The position numbers and the translations under genes were made by a program. Of a stretch of 64,000 nucleotides of DNA, positions 60,876 through 64,000 are shown one piece after another. Positions within the stretch are counted from its first letter, which is position 1, and each line of letters opens with the position of its first letter. The notes under the pieces were generated by a model that was given only the letters and a program-made list of their open reading frames with translations, did no database searches and was not told the DNA's origin. The DNA comes from Dolomedes plantarius (Eukaryota; Arthropoda; Arachnida; Araneae; Dolomedidae), in assembly GCA_907164885.2 (NCBI GenBank), contig OU015490.1, forward strand, positions 210,778,443 through 210,842,442, given 5' to 3'.

Positions 60876-62287
60876 CACTCATGGACAAAAAAATTAGCGC
60901 ACCAAGAAATAATTGCGGGATCGTAACGAAATTTGCAATGAAGGTACATGTCGGGGAGATATGCAAATGATTAGAAATGCAGCGTGATTGCGCATTACGT
61001 ATAGCCGGTAGAGGGCGTTGAACATCGTACTCTGTGGAGTATAAAACAGGTAACCAAACCTTGTTTGAGTGTGCTGAATAATTTACAAAGGAAGATCTGA
61101 GATAGACATGCCATTACGCCGTGTTCGAAGACAATATAAGCAATTGTCGCAGTTTGAGAGGGAGAGAATCGTCGGGATGATGGAAGCTGGGTGGGCAGCT
61201 AGGCGAGTATCTCGTCAATTAGGTCGCTCTGATTGTGTTGTGAGGAGGTGTTGGGATCAGTGGACCCGAGAGATGTCATGTACACGAAGACCAGGCTCAG
61301 GACGCCCTCGACAGACCAGTCGTCGAGAAGACCGCCACATCGTAAATATGCACGCGTACTGCCAACTGCTTCATCGGCCGCCATCCAGGCACAGGTAGCA
61401 CCTTCACTAGGGGCCTCTGTGTCTTCTGGAACCATACGAAGGCGCCTGGCTGAAGGACTGTTGGTATCGCGGCGCCCATTACGTGTGCTGCCCTTGACGC
61501 ACACCAATCGATGCCTCCGTTTGGAGTTTTGCCGCGCACGAGGAAACTGGACTGCAGCGGAATGGAACCAGGTCGTCTTTCGCGACGAATCCAGATTCAA
61601 TCTCGGCAGTGATGACAATCGTGTTCGTGTGTGCAGAGCCCGTGGTGAACGCTTCAATCCTGCCTTTGTTGTACAGCGACACATCGCTGCCACAGCTGGT
61701 GTGATGGTATGGGGTGCCATTGCCTACAATACACGGTCACCCCTAGTATTGTTCCGTGGCACCATGACAGCCCAGCGGTATGTTCATGAAATCCTGCAAC
61801 CACATGTGTTGCCACTCATGCAACGGCTCCCAGGAGCCATTTTTCAACAAGACAATGCTCGGCCTCATACGGCAAGGGTGTCACAAGACTGTCTCCGCAC
61901 TGTTACTACCCTTCCTTGGCCTGCCCGATCCCCAGATTTGTCTCCAATCGAGCATATCTGGGATCATTTGGGATGACGAGTTGGGCATCCCACGAGTTTG
62001 AACGAACTAGAGGCAAGGTTACAGCAAATATGGAACGAAATATCTCAAGACATCATACAGAACTTGTATGACTCAATGCCCGATCGTATCGCATCGTGCA
62101 TTCGCGCTAGAGGGGATCCAACGGAGTATTAACTCCTCCGTTCTTTTGCCTTTTTCTCTGAAATAAATTATCCTTTTTCTTTGATTTTCTTAGCATTTAC
62201 TTATATCAAAGTAGTCATTACGTATGTAAAATTTCGTTTAATTTTGACGACTCCTTCTTGGTGCGCTAATTTTTTTGTCCATGAGTG
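60876..62287 (+). mobile_element. Tc1-like transposon E, nearly intact
   Basis: TIRs CACTCATGGACAAAAAAATT and its exact complement AATTTTTTTGTCCATGAGTG, extended by GCGCACCAAGAA, are flanked by TA (60874-60875 and 62288-62289). At 1412 bp it is the best-preserved DNA transposon of the window. Confidence 0.95.
61108..62132 (+). pseudogene. Tc1-like transposase E (one frameshift, one nonsense)
   Basis: It starts MPLRRVRRQYKQLSQFERER with helix-turn-helix text AGWAARRVSRQLGRSDCVVR and the linker RPGSGRPRQTS. A one-base loss near 61340 shifts the frame. The DDE domain has VVFRDESRFNLGSDDNRVR, GVMVWGAIAYNTRSPLVLF, FQQDNARPHTARV and RSPDLSPIEHIWDHLG. I count 32 residues between the second Asp and the Glu, two fewer than usual. 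TGA at 61974-61976 replaces an Arg codon; the frame goes on to NLYDSMPDRIASCIRARG and TAA at 62130-62132. Confidence 0.92.
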
Positions 62288-62289
62288 TA

Positions 62290-63196
62290 TTTATGCATTT
62301 TTAAATATCCTCAATATATAGGGAGATAAAGAATTAAAACACTGTCTATAAACCAATATTTCTAAAACCGTTGAATTTTTTCAAATACATATTCATTTCG
62401 TTCCTTGATTTTCTCCTTTTATCGTTTATTCGCTATGATGCCATCTTTGAAGTCCCGATTTAAATTATGAATATTGATCAGCTTTCTACTAATGTGCTTG
62501 GTTAAGCAAATCATCACATGATGTGTCATTGTATCACCAGATCGTAACCTTTAAAAAAACGCACGTTCCTTAAGTTATGCAAACCGATCTTTGATTTTGA
62601 ACAATATGTGGAATATAATTATTATTTTTTTTACGCATTTGATATTACATTTACCTCTAATTGAATTTTATAGACATTGCTAGATATTAAAAAAATTATA
62701 TCTTCATATGTAAGGACATATAAATATAGAATTATGTACAAAGAATTGGCAAAAATTATATAAAGCTCGAAGCAAAGAATCAGAATGAATGCTGGAAGTT
62801 TTAGCGAAATAAAATATTAATGATGCAACACGGCTATGTAAACAAGATTGAATTAAATTTCAAGCGTAATGAAAGTAAATATTACACATCAAACAGCAAA
62901 TGTGTTTGAAGTTATTTCAGAATCTGAAACCATTAAGGAATATTTATCATTTAGAATTTGAAATTATTCTCACTTGCTAAATGCTTAATAGATTTAATTT
63001 TGGCTTCACGAAATGAATATTTTTATTTCTTTATTTACTGAACATTTTGCTATATTCGGATGTCTGAATTTTAGGTATGACTTTTCTACGTCCCCTAGAA
63101 TGCTTTTTAAGAGAACATTTTTTTTAATAGCATTTTATTGTAAAATATATATATTTTATTATAACAGTGCAGTCGGTATGCACATAAAATGATATA

Positions 63197-63198
<2 letters not shown>
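62290..63198. repeat. Non-coding background; right arm A'
   Basis: 62690-63110 is the reverse complement of about 12930-13330. No gene. Confidence 0.65.

Positions 63199-63273
<75 letters not shown>
63199..63273. repeat. (TA)n microsatellite
   Basis: About 37 TA units abut the Tigger-like terminus. Confidence 0.95.
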
Positions 63274-63275
<2 letters not shown>

Positions 63276-63278
<3 letters not shown>

Positions 63279-64000
63279 TCGAACCTAAATATATCGAACT
63301 TCCACATATCGAAATTTTCTATATATCGAACTCTTAGAAAATCTCCATGTTCATTACATAGAAAAGTTGTTTCGATATATCGAAAAAATCTCTATATATC
63401 AAAATTTGTTTCAAGACAAATTGGGATATTTTATTCCACTTTAGAATAAATCCTCCCAATTTTTGGCATTTGAAACAGTATGTCTCGGACTTCAATTCGC
63501 CGAAAATGTCCTTAAGTTTTTAGTGGAATGAATAAATACGAACATTTCTTTGAACTTTCCGCAAAACTGGCTGTTCAGCAAGACATTCGTAGTTTTTTTT
63601 TTTAATGTAACTGTGATCACTGTAACCACTGTCTGCATTATTGTTTTTTAAAGATATGTAGTAATCAATAAATCTTTCATATTAATTCATTTTTTAGTTA
63701 TTAACTTTGATTTAATGTTATTCGCAAATAAATTAGAAATGGAGTTTCGTATACGAAAATTAGCTTTAATTTTTAACATTATTTAATAACATTTTTTAAT
63801 AACATTTTAATAAAATTGTTTTCTTTGGATACATAAATTAAGAAGTGCAATTTTCTGTCCCTTTCTGCTGGTAAATAGCATTTTTAAGTTCTGCCATGCC
63901 ACTGTTTTGGAATGTTTGCCGGTATTTAAACTTCTTTGCTAGGAAACATGCAAACTCCCTTTTTTCTACCCAAATGAATTTACAATTCCTGTGATCAAAA
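63276..64000 (+). mobile_element. Start of a Tigger/pogo-like element (runs off the window)
   Basis: CAGTCGAACCTAAATATATC and repeated ATATATCGAAC words (63285-63400) are typical of Tigger-type termini with subterminal repeats. The rest to the window end is AT-rich with no transposase motif seen. The other TIR would lie beyond the window. Confidence 0.55.

Overview
The window looks like a eukaryotic, host-gene-free and strongly AT-rich stretch of an arthropod genome. The abundance of Tc1/mariner, hAT, piggyBac, pogo, BEL/Pao, Gypsy, LINE and tRNA-SINE remnants with long (TA)n tracts suggests a chelicerate, probably a spider; this is inferred from repeat content and no species is claimed. No intact host gene, rRNA, tRNA gene, operon or CRISPR array was seen. 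Nearly all open reading frames longer than 100 codons are decayed mobile-element proteins. || LAYOUT. 1-1768: 3' part of a Ty3/Gypsy element (RT and RNase H, polypurine tract, LTR). 2290-8106: a Tc1-like element split by a hAT element (8-bp target duplication), which holds two LINE pieces; one LINE piece holds a second hAT, the other holds a hAT MITE and a solo LTR. 8220-9480: two tandem-repeat arrays. 9472-16100: small DNA transposons (Tc1/mariner relics, a TTAA-flanked MITE, a PIF/Harbinger-like hairpin MITE). 17529-17973: piggyBac-like MITE. 18180-27565: a 9.4-kb element with an exact 8-bp duplication, TIRs over 300 bp and a divergent hAT-like transposase. It contains a BEL/Pao retrotransposon, a TTAA MITE and a piggyBac-like element, which in turn carries a Tc1 copy and a Helitron-like element. 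28.2-33.1 kb: a GC-richer segment with repeated TTGGCG motifs, a mariner-related relic, ~0.9-kb direct repeats and a SINE. 33.26-34.02 kb: a 235-bp tandem array carrying an OTU-protease-like motif. 34.7-41.9 kb: LINE ends, SINE, piggyBac, pogo and an LTR-like piece. 41.97-47.0 kb: a Tigger/pogo element, Helitron fragment and Tc1 copy among (TA)n tracts. 47.9-64 kb: mariner, Tc1, SINE, deletion-derivative and Helitron copies and the start of another Tigger-like element. || LARGE-SCALE STRUCTURE. Under the transposons the non-coding background is a diverged inverted duplication. At least ten segments in the left half recur in reverse complement and in mirrored order in the right half, centred near 45 kb; coordinate sums cluster near 89-90 kb for pairs between 31.8 and 41.2 kb. 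One SINE with its flank is shared by both arms, so it predates the duplication, whereas most other elements occur in one arm only. The genes do not cooperate in a pathway: each is a parasite relic, and the window is best read as a record of nested insertions, internal deletions and CpG-decay nonsense mutations.
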